Source of the DNA: an uncultured Bacilli bacterium
Lineage (GTDB): Bacteria; Bacillota_I; Bacilli_A; RF39; UBA660
Direction of reading: 5' to 3'
DNA length: 51,638 nucleotides
NCBI GenBank assembly: GCA_934101275.1
Contig: CAKOQM010000003.1
Location: forward strand, 1 to 51,638
This document shows, in pieces, positions 41,538 through 49,224 of this stretch (the stretch's first letter is position 1; each line of letters opens with the position of its first letter). The translations under genes and the position numbers were made by a program. The notes under the pieces are model-generated. The model did not search any database and was not told where the DNA came from. It worked only from the letters and a program-made list of their open reading frames with translations.

Positions 41538-42576
41538 ATTTTTTCTTTTTATTTGATGTATTTTTAGACGTTGTTTTCTTTTTAGAAGACGTGTTTTTCG
41601 TACCCGAAGTTTTCTTAGTACTTGTTGTTTTTTTCGTCGTTGTAGTCTTTGTTGTTGTTTTCTTTTTAGCTTTTGACTTTGGTTTTGGTGGATTAGACAC
41701 TTTTGGAAGTTCCATTTCTTCTTTAATTTTAGGAAGTTTAATTGGTATATTTATCTGAACTTCTGGTTCCTCCGGTTTTTCTTCAGGCATTTCTTCTTTT
41801 ATAGGTTCTTCTTTTTTTACTTCATTATTTTCTGAAGTATTTAAAATTTCTTCTCTTTCGTCACTTTTATTTTCTTCAATTGTCTCATTTAAGCTATAAC
41901 GTTCTAATAATTTTTGATGAGTTTCTTGTAACTCTTTTTCTTCTTGTTGTTTTTCTTTCTCTTCTGTCATTAATTGCTTATCCACATTTTTCTTAGCCGT
42001 TCCAAGACGGAACATCTTAACAATATCACTTATGATAACAAATAAAGCGGGAATAACAACGATTAAAAGCCAACCAGCTTTGGTAGATAAAAACGCTTGT
42101 AATCTTCCTAACTGAGGAATACGTAGTAAAACTTTCCCCAAAACATTTGTATAACTTGCCGGAACTAAATCTGGACTAATATTATTATCCCCTTTCGTAT
42201 AATAATAATATTCGCCATTTTCTTCTTTAATATCATAAACACGATGGGTTATTGTCATCCCTCTTGAAATGGAGGCCGTAGAAATAAAGGTTATGACATC
42301 TCCTATTTTAATGTCTTTTGGATCTTTAACCGTAGCATCCAAGATAACATCGTAAGGATTAATGTTGGGCTCCATACTTTGTGTAACAATAGTATATAAA
42401 CTAACAGCAGGTTTAAAACTTTCACCTTTATTGGCATAAACACGCATACTTACAAAATAATAAAGCAAAAAAGCTGCGATCAAAACTAATATAACGAGCA
42501 TAACCCAAGATATAATTCCTGTTATGAACTTAAATATTTGTGTAATAGAACTAAATTTACTTTTTCTTTCAGACAT
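41536..42576 (-). CDS. sipW: SipW-type signal peptidase I with long basic tail
   Basis: 346 residues. Membrane helices lie at about 15-43 and 168-187. Between them is the extracytoplasmic catalytic domain of the SipW/ER type: IVTQSMEPNINPYDVI with the nucleophilic Ser, MTITHRVYDI with His in place of the bacterial Lys, and YYTKGDNNISPD. SipW matures TasA/camelysin-type fibre proteins. After the second helix a 155-residue tail follows, first Glu-rich, then a Lys/Thr/Ser-only stretch resembling histone H1 tails. Such a tail is not part of the usual ~190-residue SipW. The gene has its own promoter and lies next to the calcium-repeat and TasA-like genes, its likely clients. Confidence 0.85.
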   Translation of the reverse strand: MSERKSKFSSITQIFKFITGIISWVMLVILVLIAAFLLYYFVSMRVYANKGESFKPAVSLYTIVTQSMEPNINPYDVILDATVKDPKDIKIGDVITFISTASISRGMTITHRVYDIKEENGEYYYYTKGDNNISPDLVPASYTNVLGKVLLRIPQLGRLQAFLSTKAGWLLIVVIPALFVIISDIVKMFRLGTAKKNVDKQLMTEEKEKQQEEKELQETHQKLLERYSLNETIEENKSDEREEILNTSENNEVKKEEPIKEEMPEEKPEEPEVQINIPIKLPKIKEEMELPKVSNPPKPKSKAKKKTTTKTTTTKKTTSTKKTSGTKNTSSKKKTTSKNTSNKKKK

Positions 42577-42611
42577 AACAAAAACCTCTCTTATTCTTAT
42601 AATATATCCTA

Positions 42612-42641
42612 ATTATATAATAACAATACTATAAAAGACAA
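42612..42641 (-). promoter_or_regulatory. Putative sigma-A promoter of the sipW-like gene
   Basis: On the minus strand, TTGTCT (42641-42636) and TATAAT (42617-42612) have an 18-base spacer. Confidence 0.55.
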
Positions 42642-42651
42642 GAATTTTGTC

Positions 42652-42684
42652 AAAAAAAAGACGAGAGTATGTCTACTCCTGTCT
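42652..42684 (-). terminator. Terminator after the calcium-repeat gene
   Basis: A stem of AGAC plus GGAGT with ACTCT plus GTCT, with one internal mismatch and a 6-base loop, is followed by T8 on the minus strand. It overlaps the stop codon. Confidence 0.75.
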
Positions 42685-44290
42685 ATTTAGTTTCTACTAC
42701 AATGCGAGCATTAAATTTATTTTCAAGTTGATAGTTTTGAAGATGTCCTGTTTCAATAAAATGATAATCAATCGTATAAACATATGTTGTATGAGCAGGT
42801 ATTAATACTTCTTTTAAAATATAAGTATCTGTTAAAGGAGAAGCTGTCGTTGGAACAACTACTATACCATCTCTTTTAACTGTATAAGTAAGTTCACTAT
42901 TAGGATTAAATTCATTAACAACATCTGTAAATTTCAAACTATATATTAATGATTTTTTACTTTTGTTTTCAACTGTCAATTTTTGAGTATCAGACCAACC
43001 TGGCTGAATTCCTTTAGCCACAACATCACGATTATAAGTAGTGTATAAGGTTACAATATCTTCCGTAGCAATGTCTAAAATTTTATCATTTTTAGCATAA
43101 GTACATTGCTTGTCACATTTACCGTCATTATTCGTATCAATATTGGTATCTGCTTTACCATCGTTATTAGTATCACAATTTAAATCACACTTACCATCAT
43201 TATTACTGTCAATATTTAAATCTGGTAATCCGTCTCCATCTGTATCACAGTTTAAATCACATTTGCCATCGCCATTAGTATCTTGATTCATTAAATTAGT
43301 ATCTGCCTTACCATCGCCATTGGTATCAACATTAACGTCTGCTTTACCATCACCATCGGTATCAATATTTAAATCTGGTTTACCATCACCCGTAGTATCT
43401 ATATTTATATCAGCCTTGCCATCGCCATCGATATCAATATTTATATTTGGCTTGCCATCACCGTCAGTATCACAATTTAAATCACATTTGCCATCACCAT
43501 CGGTATCTTGATTCATTAAATTGCTGTCTGCTTTACCGTCTCCATTGGTATCTTTATTAAACGTTGGTTCTTTATTATCTTTATAATCTATATTGGTGTC
43601 TGGTTTGCCATCACCGTCAGTATCACAATTTACATTACAAACATTATCACCATCAGTATCAATATTTAAATCTGCTTTACCATCACCCGTAGTATCAATG
43701 TTTAAATCTGCTTTGCCATCACCGTCTATGTCAATATTAATATCTGCTTTGCCATCGCCATCAAAGTCGATGTTAGTATCTGGCCAGCCATCATTGTTTG
43801 TATCGCAGTTTAAATCACATTTACCATCGCCATCATTATCTTGATTCATTAAGTTTCTATCTGGCTTACCATCCATGTCAATATCAATATTAAAATGAGG
43901 AGTTCTATCTTTGGCATAATCAATATTCGTATCTGGCTTACCATCACCATCTGTATCACAGTTTAAATCACAGAAACCATCACCGTCGGTATCACCATTT
44001 AAATCAATAATGCCATCACCGTCAGTATCACAATTCCAATCGCATTTACCATCATTATTCGTATCACAGTTAATCTTACAAGTACCATAATAATGTCTTG
44101 TTTTATCTCCATACAGTTTTAAATATAAAAAAGTAGAACCGAGTAAAAGTAATAAAATAATTACAAAAATAATAAGCATACGTACAAACATAGAACGAGA
44201 AGCTTTTTCTTTTTCTTCTTCGATAAGTTCTTTGTATTGTTCTTCGTAATCAACATATTCTTTTGGTTCTTTGTTTAAATCTTGGTTCAT
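42683..44290 (-). CDS. Membrane-anchored calcium-repeat (TSP3-like) protein with camelysin-like end
   Basis: 535 residues. A charged cytoplasmic head (1-35) and one membrane helix (about 36-58) precede about 340 residues of 12-residue repeats of the form DTDGDGKxDxNx, about 30 copies, some with paired Cys (DGKCDLNC). The DxDGDGxxD loop is the calcium-binding unit of thrombospondin type 3 and dockerin-like modules. A higher-order period is marked by three LMNQ spacers. The last 130 residues (KLTVENKSKKSLIYSLKFTDVVNEF) form a beta domain like TasA/camelysin stalks. It probably makes a calcium-stiffened, disulphide-linked rod outside the cell. It lies between sipW-like and tasA-like genes. Confidence 0.75.
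   Translation of the reverse strand: MNQDLNKEPKEYVDYEEQYKELIEEEKEKASRSMFVRMLIIFVIILLLLLGSTFLYLKLYGDKTRHYYGTCKINCDTNNDGKCDWNCDTDGDGIIDLNGDTDGDGFCDLNCDTDGDGKPDTNIDYAKDRTPHFNIDIDMDGKPDRNLMNQDNDGDGKCDLNCDTNNDGWPDTNIDFDGDGKADINIDIDGDGKADLNIDTTGDGKADLNIDTDGDNVCNVNCDTDGDGKPDTNIDYKDNKEPTFNKDTNGDGKADSNLMNQDTDGDGKCDLNCDTDGDGKPNINIDIDGDGKADINIDTTGDGKPDLNIDTDGDGKADVNVDTNGDGKADTNLMNQDTNGDGKCDLNCDTDGDGLPDLNIDSNNDGKCDLNCDTNNDGKADTNIDTNNDGKCDKQCTYAKNDKILDIATEDIVTLYTTYNRDVVAKGIQPGWSDTQKLTVENKSKKSLIYSLKFTDVVNEFNPNSELTYTVKRDGIVVVPTTASPLTDTYILKEVLIPAHTTYVYTIDYHFIETGHLQNYQLENKFNARIVVETK
43110..44080 (-). repeat. Array of 36-base coding repeats (DxDGDG units)
   Basis: About 27-30 imperfect tandem 36-base units encode the 12-residue calcium repeats. 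They are in one reading frame of the gene and explain the long spurious open frames on the opposite strand. The array could expand or contract by slippage or recombination. Confidence 0.85.
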
Positions 44291-44324
44291 AGTAACAACT
44301 CTCCAATCCCTATCTTATAGAAAA

Positions 44325-44353
44325 ATTATAACACATGACAAAATTTTATACAA
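44325..44353 (-). promoter_or_regulatory. Sigma-A promoter of the calcium-repeat gene
   Basis: TTGTAT (44353-44348) and TATAAT (44330-44325) have a 17-base spacer, with a TGn extension before the -10. It lies right after the tasA-like terminator. Confidence 0.7.
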
Positions 44354-44381
44354 TAAAAAAACTCTTGAAAACATCAAGAGT
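44354..44381 (-). terminator. Terminator of the TasA-like gene
   Basis: ACTCTTGA pairs with TCAAGAGT (8 bp, 5-base loop), followed by T7 on the minus strand. Confidence 0.85.
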
Positions 44382-44406
44382 AATTTACCAAGATAGAATT
44401 GTAAAA

Positions 44407-45081
44407 CTATACAACTTCTACTTTAACTTGTCCATTTAGAGCTTTTCCAGAAGCGTCTTCATTTTGATCAGCGTCAGTGTTAATAAATTCTACTACAACA
44501 TAATAGAAAGTATCAGCACCAGTTGTACTAACATTTACAGCATCTGAAGCAGTTAACGTATAAGCTGTAGTTGCTTTAAGAAGATTAACTGTAGTTACTT
44601 CTGTACCTAAACCAGAGTTGTCAGTATCGTTAGTACATTCTTCATATAATTTAGAATTAACTGATTTTTTAGTACAAACAAAATAATTGTCAGTAATAGC
44701 TACTTCAGTATTTTTCTTATATAAAGAAATTTTTAATGAACCATCAGCAAATTCATTTTTTGTTGTATTATATGTAATTTTGATACTTGGAACAGTTCCT
44801 TGTGCACTCTTAGCATTAACTTTGATTGCAGCAACTTCTTTATGACCAGGATATACACCAGTTTCAGTGAATGAACCAGCATTACTTGATTCAGTAATAG
44901 TGATTGCATCTGCGTTGGCAGCATCTGAAGCAGTGATATTAGTTTTACCTTGATCGCTAGTTCCACCACCAAAATTGTTAGTAGTTGAAATTGAGAAGTA
45001 AGCAAATGTTGCCCCCACAACAGCTACTAATAATGTAGCAACAGCGATAACTGTTAACAATACCATATTTTTCTTTTCCAT
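44407..45081 (-). CDS. TasA/camelysin-like secreted protein with SipW-cognate leader
   Basis: 224 residues. The leader NMVLLTVIAVATLLVAVVGATFAYFSIS matches the SipW-cognate class signal peptide (hydrophobic run ending in TxAYF), with cleavage expected near ATFA-YF. The mature part is a Thr/Asn/Ser-rich beta protein without catalytic motifs, as expected for a fibre or matrix subunit. One Cys pair (YFVCTKKS..YEECTND) may form a disulphide. A strong promoter and GGAGA site precede it. Its codon use is even and its composition suits a highly expressed surface subunit. It is probably cut by the SipW-like peptidase 2 kb downstream. Confidence 0.83.
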   Translation of the reverse strand: MEKKNMVLLTVIAVATLLVAVVGATFAYFSISTTNNFGGGTSDQGKTNITASDAANADAITITESSNAGSFTETGVYPGHKEVAAIKVNAKSAQGTVPSIKITYNTTKNEFADGSLKISLYKKNTEVAITDNYFVCTKKSVNSKLYEECTNDTDNSGLGTEVTTVNLLKATTAYTLTASDAVNVSTTGADTFYYVVVEFINTDADQNEDASGKALNGQVKVEVV

Positions 45082-45109
45082 ATATTTTTTATCTCCTCTC
45101 TATGATAAA

Positions 45110-45138
45110 AATATATCAAAATTTTAAGTAAAGTTCAA
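45110..45138 (-). promoter_or_regulatory. Sigma-A promoter of the TasA-like gene
   Basis: TTGAAC (45138-45133) and TATATT (45115-45110) have a 17-base spacer and lie 29 bases before the start codon. Confidence 0.75.
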
Positions 45139-45273
45139 GTACCTTTTAACAAAAAATTTAAAAGTGTTGGTTAAAATATACATTGTTTTTCACTTCAAAA
45201 TTTTCTAGTTAAAAAAAAGAAGATGAATTATTTTCTATTTCATGATAAACTTATCGTAGGATAGGTGGTCAAT

Positions 45274-45963
45274 TTGAAAAAAGTAGTATTTGGTTTATCT
45301 TTATTATTATCCTTTGTTGTTTTATCTTTTAGCGCATATATCATTTATATAGCTAAGATAAAACAGATGATGACTTTTAAAGATATTGATCCTAGTTCAT
45401 ATATTGTTCAAAAATTATATAATGAAATTCATACAACAGTAAGTAGTGAAGCACAATTTGAATTTTATGATAAAGAGAAGTTAAATAATAGTTACTTACT
45501 TCAAATTGGTCTTCAAAATATATTTCAAAATCAAGAATACATAACATTAGAAGACGTTCAAAATGAAATTAAAAATAAAACAAGTATTACTACATTAACT
45601 CCTCATTCCATTTGTGGCTATCAATATTTAAGTTTAAATAAAATATTTATAAAGCAAAATGATTGTAATCAAAATATAAATTATGGATTTTTAACCAAAA
45701 TAACAGGCGCTAAAGAAAATGAAACAACGCTTATTATTGAAGAAAAAAGTGTGTATTATACCTTAGATAATGAAGATAATCGTAATTCCTTAATTGTTTA
45801 TAAAAATACAAAACAACAAGATATTTTATTTGGTATTAATTCAACTCTAAATGATAATTCTTACTTAAATATCGATAATTATATAGACAAAGCAGAAGGT
45901 TATCAGTATATTTTTCAAAAGAAAAATAAAGAATATATTTTTAAAGAAATTAAAAAAATATAA
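45274..45963 (+). CDS. Hypothetical secreted or membrane-anchored protein
   Basis: About 229 residues from a TTG start at 45274, which has AGGTGG 5 bases upstream; a GTG at 45265 would add three residues. Residues about 4-30 form one hydrophobic segment (VVFGLSLLLSFVVLSFSAYIIYIA). The rest is an Asn/Lys/Glu-rich extracellular domain with two Cys (HSICGYQYL, KQNDCNQN), perhaps a disulphide. No family recognised. It is divergent from the TasA-like gene across a 183-base gap, so it may belong to the same surface system, but this is only positional. Confidence 0.6.
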   Translation: MKKVVFGLSLLLSFVVLSFSAYIIYIAKIKQMMTFKDIDPSSYIVQKLYNEIHTTVSSEAQFEFYDKEKLNNSYLLQIGLQNIFQNQEYITLEDVQNEIKNKTSITTLTPHSICGYQYLSLNKIFIKQNDCNQNINYGFLTKITGAKENETTLIIEEKSVYYTLDNEDNRNSLIVYKNTKQQDILFGINSTLNDNSYLNIDNYIDKAEGYQYIFQKKNKEYIFKEIKKI

Positions 45964-45985
45964 TTCGACACGGATTATATTTTTA
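45954..45985. terminator. Bidirectional terminator between convergent genes
   Basis: A perfect 11-bp stem (45954-45964 with 45974-45984) has a 9-base loop, A-rich on one side and T-rich on the other. It overlaps the ends of both flanking genes. Confidence 0.83.
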
Positions 45986-46285
45986 TTTTGTTAATATTTC
46001 AATATCACTATTGTTAATAGGATTGCTATTTGTATCCAAAATAACATTGTTTTGAGTTTCATTATATGGCATATGTGTATTTATAGCTGAACCAATCGTC
46101 TTATTTTGAGCAAGAAAAGCAAGAGACTCTAGATTGTATTGATCTTCCTGACCACTAAATTTAGAGATTCCCTTTTTTTGTTCAGATTGATCAACAAAAT
46201 AACCAATTAAAGAAAATAAAGATAACAAAGCTAAAATTAAAAACCATAAATAATTATTAGCCAAAAAATTAGCAAACGCCTCCAT
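45983..46285 (-). CDS. Small single-pass membrane protein
   Basis: 100 residues: a short hydrophobic N-terminal region, one membrane helix (about 12-31, YLWFLILALLSLFSLIGYFV) and a polar Asn/Gln/Thr-rich tail that should face the cytoplasm or be disordered. No family recognised. It follows the helical-repeat genes, after a terminator at 46316-46337, so it is probably a separate unit or read through. Function unknown. Confidence 0.58.
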   Translation of the reverse strand: MEAFANFLANNYLWFLILALLSLFSLIGYFVDQSEQKKGISKFSGQEDQYNLESLAFLAQNKTIGSAINTHMPYNETQNNVILDTNSNPINNSDIEILTK

Positions 46286-46315
46286 TTACAATCTCCTTTC
46301 CTTCACCTTTTAAAA

Positions 46316-46337
46316 CAAAAAAGACATAAAGTCTTCT
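46316..46337 (-). terminator. Terminator after the helical-repeat operon
   Basis: AAGAC and GTCTT with loop TTTAT, extendable to 7 bp with a wobble, are followed by T-rich sequence on the minus strand just past the gene ending at 46340. Confidence 0.6.
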
Positions 46338-46339
46338 TT

Positions 46340-46627
46340 TTATAAATATTCTACAATAGCAACATTTTTATCTAATTTTTCAATTAAATCTTCACGATCG
46401 TATTTGTTAAAAATACCTGTAAAATTACTATAATCAAGTAAAAATAATTCATAATAGTTAAAGAAAACATCATGAACATTTTTAACCCCAAGATCTATTA
46501 AGTATTGAAGGTTTGCTTTAACAAGTTTTTTATTTCCGTCTAATGTTTCTAACATAACATCTGCAACAGAATCTTTAAATTTTGCTATTTCTTCTTTTGA
46601 AAAGCCTAGTGATTCTAGAAACCTCAT
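46340..46627 (-). CDS. Helical-repeat protein, mTERF-like pattern
   Basis: 95 residues, all predicted helical. FLESLGFSKEEIAKFKDSVADVML followed by ANLQYLIDLGVKNVHDVFFNYYELFLL shows a repeated 'leader helix, LGxxxxE, helix' pattern of about 35 residues. This resembles mTERF motifs, which bind nucleic acid in organelle and some other proteins. The resemblance is by eye only. The ATG overlaps the stop of the 108-residue gene by one base, so translation is coupled. Function unknown. Confidence 0.6.
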   Translation of the reverse strand: MRFLESLGFSKEEIAKFKDSVADVMLETLDGNKKLVKANLQYLIDLGVKNVHDVFFNYYELFLLDYSNFTGIFNKYDREDLIEKLDKNVAIVEYL

Positions 46628-46953
46628 TATTTTGTAACCCCCATTCCCATATTTTCAGAAAGTTTTTTAAGGGCCATAATAGCTATGGTTCTTAACTTAA
46701 CAGGATCATTTAAATTAGCAAGATATTCTTCGTTTTTAATCATTGCCATTTCTTCCTTTGTAAACATAGCTAACTTTGAATAACCTACAGCCATAGTAAC
46801 ATCAGCACTCATGTTTGCGGCGATTAAATCATCAACGACATTGTAAGCATCGTCTTTATTAAGAGTAAAATTTACATAAGCAATATCATAGGCATTTTTT
46901 GGCATGCCATCAAAATAAGTCTTAAATTTATTAAATTCTTTCAATTCTTCCAT
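46627..46953 (-). CDS. Hypothetical small helical protein
   Basis: 108 residues, acidic, helical and Met-rich (NMSADVTMAVGYSKLAMFTKEEMAMI). No signal, membrane segment or catalytic motif is visible. It may share the helical-repeat character of its neighbours (YNVVDDLIAANMSADVTMA), but no family was recognised. It lies 9 bases after the 378-residue coiled-coil gene and overlaps the next gene by one base, so the three are one operon. Confidence 0.58.
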   Translation of the reverse strand: MEELKEFNKFKTYFDGMPKNAYDIAYVNFTLNKDDAYNVVDDLIAANMSADVTMAVGYSKLAMFTKEEMAMIKNEEYLANLNDPVKLRTIAIMALKKLSENMGMGVTK

Positions 46954-46962
46954 AATGTCCTC

Positions 46963-48099
46963 CTAATATGCCATTAATGGCACTTCTTTTGGATCCATTC
47001 CATTATTTTTGATTTTATCAATGGTTTCTTGTAATTCTTTTAAGTTATATTTAACTAAAACTTTCGGATTTAAATAAATATCTAAAACTTCTTTGCCAGA
47101 TGATAATAATAATTTAATTTTATCTTCTAATTCTTCATCAAGCATAATATTAACATGATTAATATAAATATCACTTGCAAAACCTGTTTCTTTCATAAAA
47201 TCAAGATTTTTTACAACAACATCTTTATTAAAATGATCCATTAATGTCGTTATTTCATCACTTGTAAAATCAAGATAATCCATTCCCTTTTCTTTTAAAG
47301 TTTCAATAACTTCATCTTTAATACTTTTTTCTTCTTTTGGTTGTTCTACTATAAATTCACTATCGATATCAAATGTTGGCACTTTAATATCATCAATAAC
47401 ATCAGGTTCTTCGTCTACCATTGTTTTTGCTTCTTGTAAGACTTCTGAAATAGATTTACCTACCCTTGCTCTTCCTTTTACTTTTTCATCATATTGGAAT
47501 AAAGCGTCTTCTGGGAACATTAAAATTTTAGCTGTTTCTCTTTGTTCAGCTTCATTAAAGCCAAAATCTTGTAATAAAGAAGTAATGGAATCTCTTGTTA
47601 TATTAATGTGGCCTGTTAATGCTAAATCAAAATACTCATTTAATTTATCTTGATTTGCTAAAGCGGCATCTCTACGGATACCAAGTTCTTCAATAGCCGT
47701 GATAGCTCCATTCATTTCTTCTTCAACTTTAATAAGTTCATCTTCTGCTTTTTTAGTATCTTTTTCGACGGTTTCAATTGTTTTAGGAAGGTTCTTTTCT
47801 ACTTTTTCAAGTAATCCCTTTGGATCAAAATCAACATGTAATTTTGTTAACACTGTTTCATAATCTTCACGATGAATATTTCCTAAAACTTCTTTAAACT
47901 TGTCCCCTTGTTCTTCTAATTCCTTGCGTTGTTTTTTTAGGTCAGCAATATCTTTTTGCAAATTAGCTTTTTCATCCGTTGTTCTTGCTTTCGTTGCTTC
48001 TGCTTTTGCTTTTTGACGTTCCATTTCTTTTAAAATATCACTATCCGCGCCACGAAGGTTATATAATTTATCTAATAATGTTTCCGTATTGACTGTCAT
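46963..48099 (-). CDS. Coiled-coil protein with C-terminal helical repeats
   Basis: 378 residues. About 18-155 is a long coiled coil rich in Glu and Lys (ERQKAKAEATKARTTDEKAN and onward). About 165-235 is helical (SLLQDFGFNEAEQRETAKILMFPEDAL). After an acidic linker, residues about 270-378 show two or three 35-residue repeats (FTSDEITTLMDHFNKDVVVKNLDFMKETG, IKLLLSSGKEVLDIYLNPKVLVKYNLKEL) like those in the 95-residue protein downstream. No signal peptide. First gene of a three-gene operon with its own promoter. It could bridge nucleic acid or proteins; function unknown. Confidence 0.65.
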   Translation of the reverse strand: MTVNTETLLDKLYNLRGADSDILKEMERQKAKAEATKARTTDEKANLQKDIADLKKQRKELEEQGDKFKEVLGNIHREDYETVLTKLHVDFDPKGLLEKVEKNLPKTIETVEKDTKKAEDELIKVEEEMNGAITAIEELGIRRDAALANQDKLNEYFDLALTGHINITRDSITSLLQDFGFNEAEQRETAKILMFPEDALFQYDEKVKGRARVGKSISEVLQEAKTMVDEEPDVIDDIKVPTFDIDSEFIVEQPKEEKSIKDEVIETLKEKGMDYLDFTSDEITTLMDHFNKDVVVKNLDFMKETGFASDIYINHVNIMLDEELEDKIKLLLSSGKEVLDIYLNPKVLVKYNLKELQETIDKIKNNGMDPKEVPLMAY

Positions 48100-48128
48100 C
48101 TAAGCCACACTCCTTCTATTCTAGGTCA

Positions 48129-48157
48129 ATTATAGCAAATTAAAATTTCTTTGTAAA
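48129..48157 (-). promoter_or_regulatory. Sigma-A promoter of the coiled-coil operon
   Basis: TTTACA (48157-48152) and TATAAT (48134-48129) have a 17-base spacer, 30 bases before the ATG. Confidence 0.72.
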
Positions 48158-48240
48158 TAGCATTTTTGACAATTCATTTTCGCCCAGAACACTCCTTAAA
48201 ATTTCTCATATACTATGAATGAACAAAAGGAGGAATTTGT

Positions 48241-49224
48241 TTGAAAAAGAAAATAATAACAACGTTTATCTGTTTATTACTGATTATTTTAATGTGTGTT
48301 TCGTATGAATTATTTAAAGAAAATAAAAAGGAAGAGAAAGAAACTTTACGTCTTGCAGAAGTTACCCATAGTCCTTTTTATGCACCTTTTTATGTAGCTT
48401 TAGAAAAAGGATTTTTTAAAGAAGAAGAGTTAAACATCGACCTTATTTTAACACCTGGAGCCGATAAAGTTTCCGCGGCGGTTTTATCAGGCGATGTAGA
48501 AATTGGTTTTGCCGGTCCTGAAAGTGCCATTTACATTTATAAAGGAAATGAAGACGATTACTTAGTAACCTTTGCCGGTCTTACCAAAAGAGATGGTCAA
48601 TTTATCCTAGGAAGAGAAAAAGACTTTAAATGGGAAGATTTAAAAGGCAAAGAAATACTCGTTGGTAGAAAAGGTGGTATGCCAGCTTTAAACTTTCTAA
48701 ATGCTTTAAAAAATGCTGGTTTGAAAGAAACGGATTTAAATATCAATTATTCTATTGATTTTGCATCTTTAGGCGGTTCCTTTATTGGAGGTATTGGAGA
48801 TTATGTCAATTTATTTGAACCTAATGCCACAAAACTTGAAAAAGAAAGTTTAGGTTATGTTGTCGCATCGATTGGAGAATTATCTGGCGAAATGCCTTAT
48901 ACCGCTTATTATGCTAAAAAAAGTTATCTTGAAAAAAATGAAGATACTTTAAAAAAATTTAACAATGCTTTAAATAAAGGACTTGAATTTGTTTTAGATG
49001 AAGAGGCTGAGAGCATCGCGAATGTTATTTTACCTCAATTTAAAGACAGTAGTTTAAATGATTTAACAAACATCATTGCACGTTATAAAGAAAGTGATAG
49101 TTGGCTTTCTGATACCACAATTTCCGAAAAAAGTTATCAAAACTTAGAAGATTTAATGATTGAAAACAATCTCCTAGATCAATACGTGCCTTTTCATGAA
49201 CTTGTAAAAAATTTAAATGACTAA
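48241..49224 (+). CDS. ABC importer substrate-binding protein (SsuA/NMT1-like)
   Basis: 327 residues from a TTG start with AAGGAGG 7 bases upstream. An N-terminal hydrophobic segment (IITTFICLLLIILMCVSYE) has a Cys but a poor lipobox (Met before Cys), so it is either an atypical lipoprotein or membrane-anchored. The mature part is an NMT1/SsuA-type periplasmic-binding fold: LRLAEVTHSPFYAPFYVALEKGFFKEEEL, GDVEIGFAGPESAIY, DLKGKEILVGRKGGMPALNFL. Such proteins bind sulfonates, nitrate/bicarbonate or the thiamine precursor HMP. No riboswitch was seen, and the CCCFC motif of THI5 is absent. Ligand undetermined. Confidence 0.87.
   Translation: MKKKIITTFICLLLIILMCVSYELFKENKKEEKETLRLAEVTHSPFYAPFYVALEKGFFKEEELNIDLILTPGADKVSAAVLSGDVEIGFAGPESAIYIYKGNEDDYLVTFAGLTKRDGQFILGREKDFKWEDLKGKEILVGRKGGMPALNFLNALKNAGLKETDLNINYSIDFASLGGSFIGGIGDYVNLFEPNATKLEKESLGYVVASIGELSGEMPYTAYYAKKSYLEKNEDTLKKFNNALNKGLEFVLDEEAESIANVILPQFKDSSLNDLTNIIARYKESDSWLSDTTISEKSYQNLEDLMIENNLLDQYVPFHELVKNLND

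Noticed and set aside
41615..41690. GTTGTT-rich tract as a possible DGR template
   Set aside because: It codes the Lys/Thr tail of the SipW-like protein in frame and does not match the flanks of the variable regions.
43320..43844. Plus-strand Ser/Pro-rich repetitive open frames
   Set aside because: They are shadows of the 36-base coding repeats of the calcium-repeat gene on the minus strand and have no ribosome site.
43110..44080. CRISPR-like regular repeats
   Set aside because: Units are contiguous 36-base coding repeats with no unique spacers, in frame with a long gene.
48166..48214. TTGACA and TATACT before the ABC importer operon as a promoter
   Set aside because: The spacing is 37 bases, far too long for a sigma-A promoter. 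No better pair was seen.
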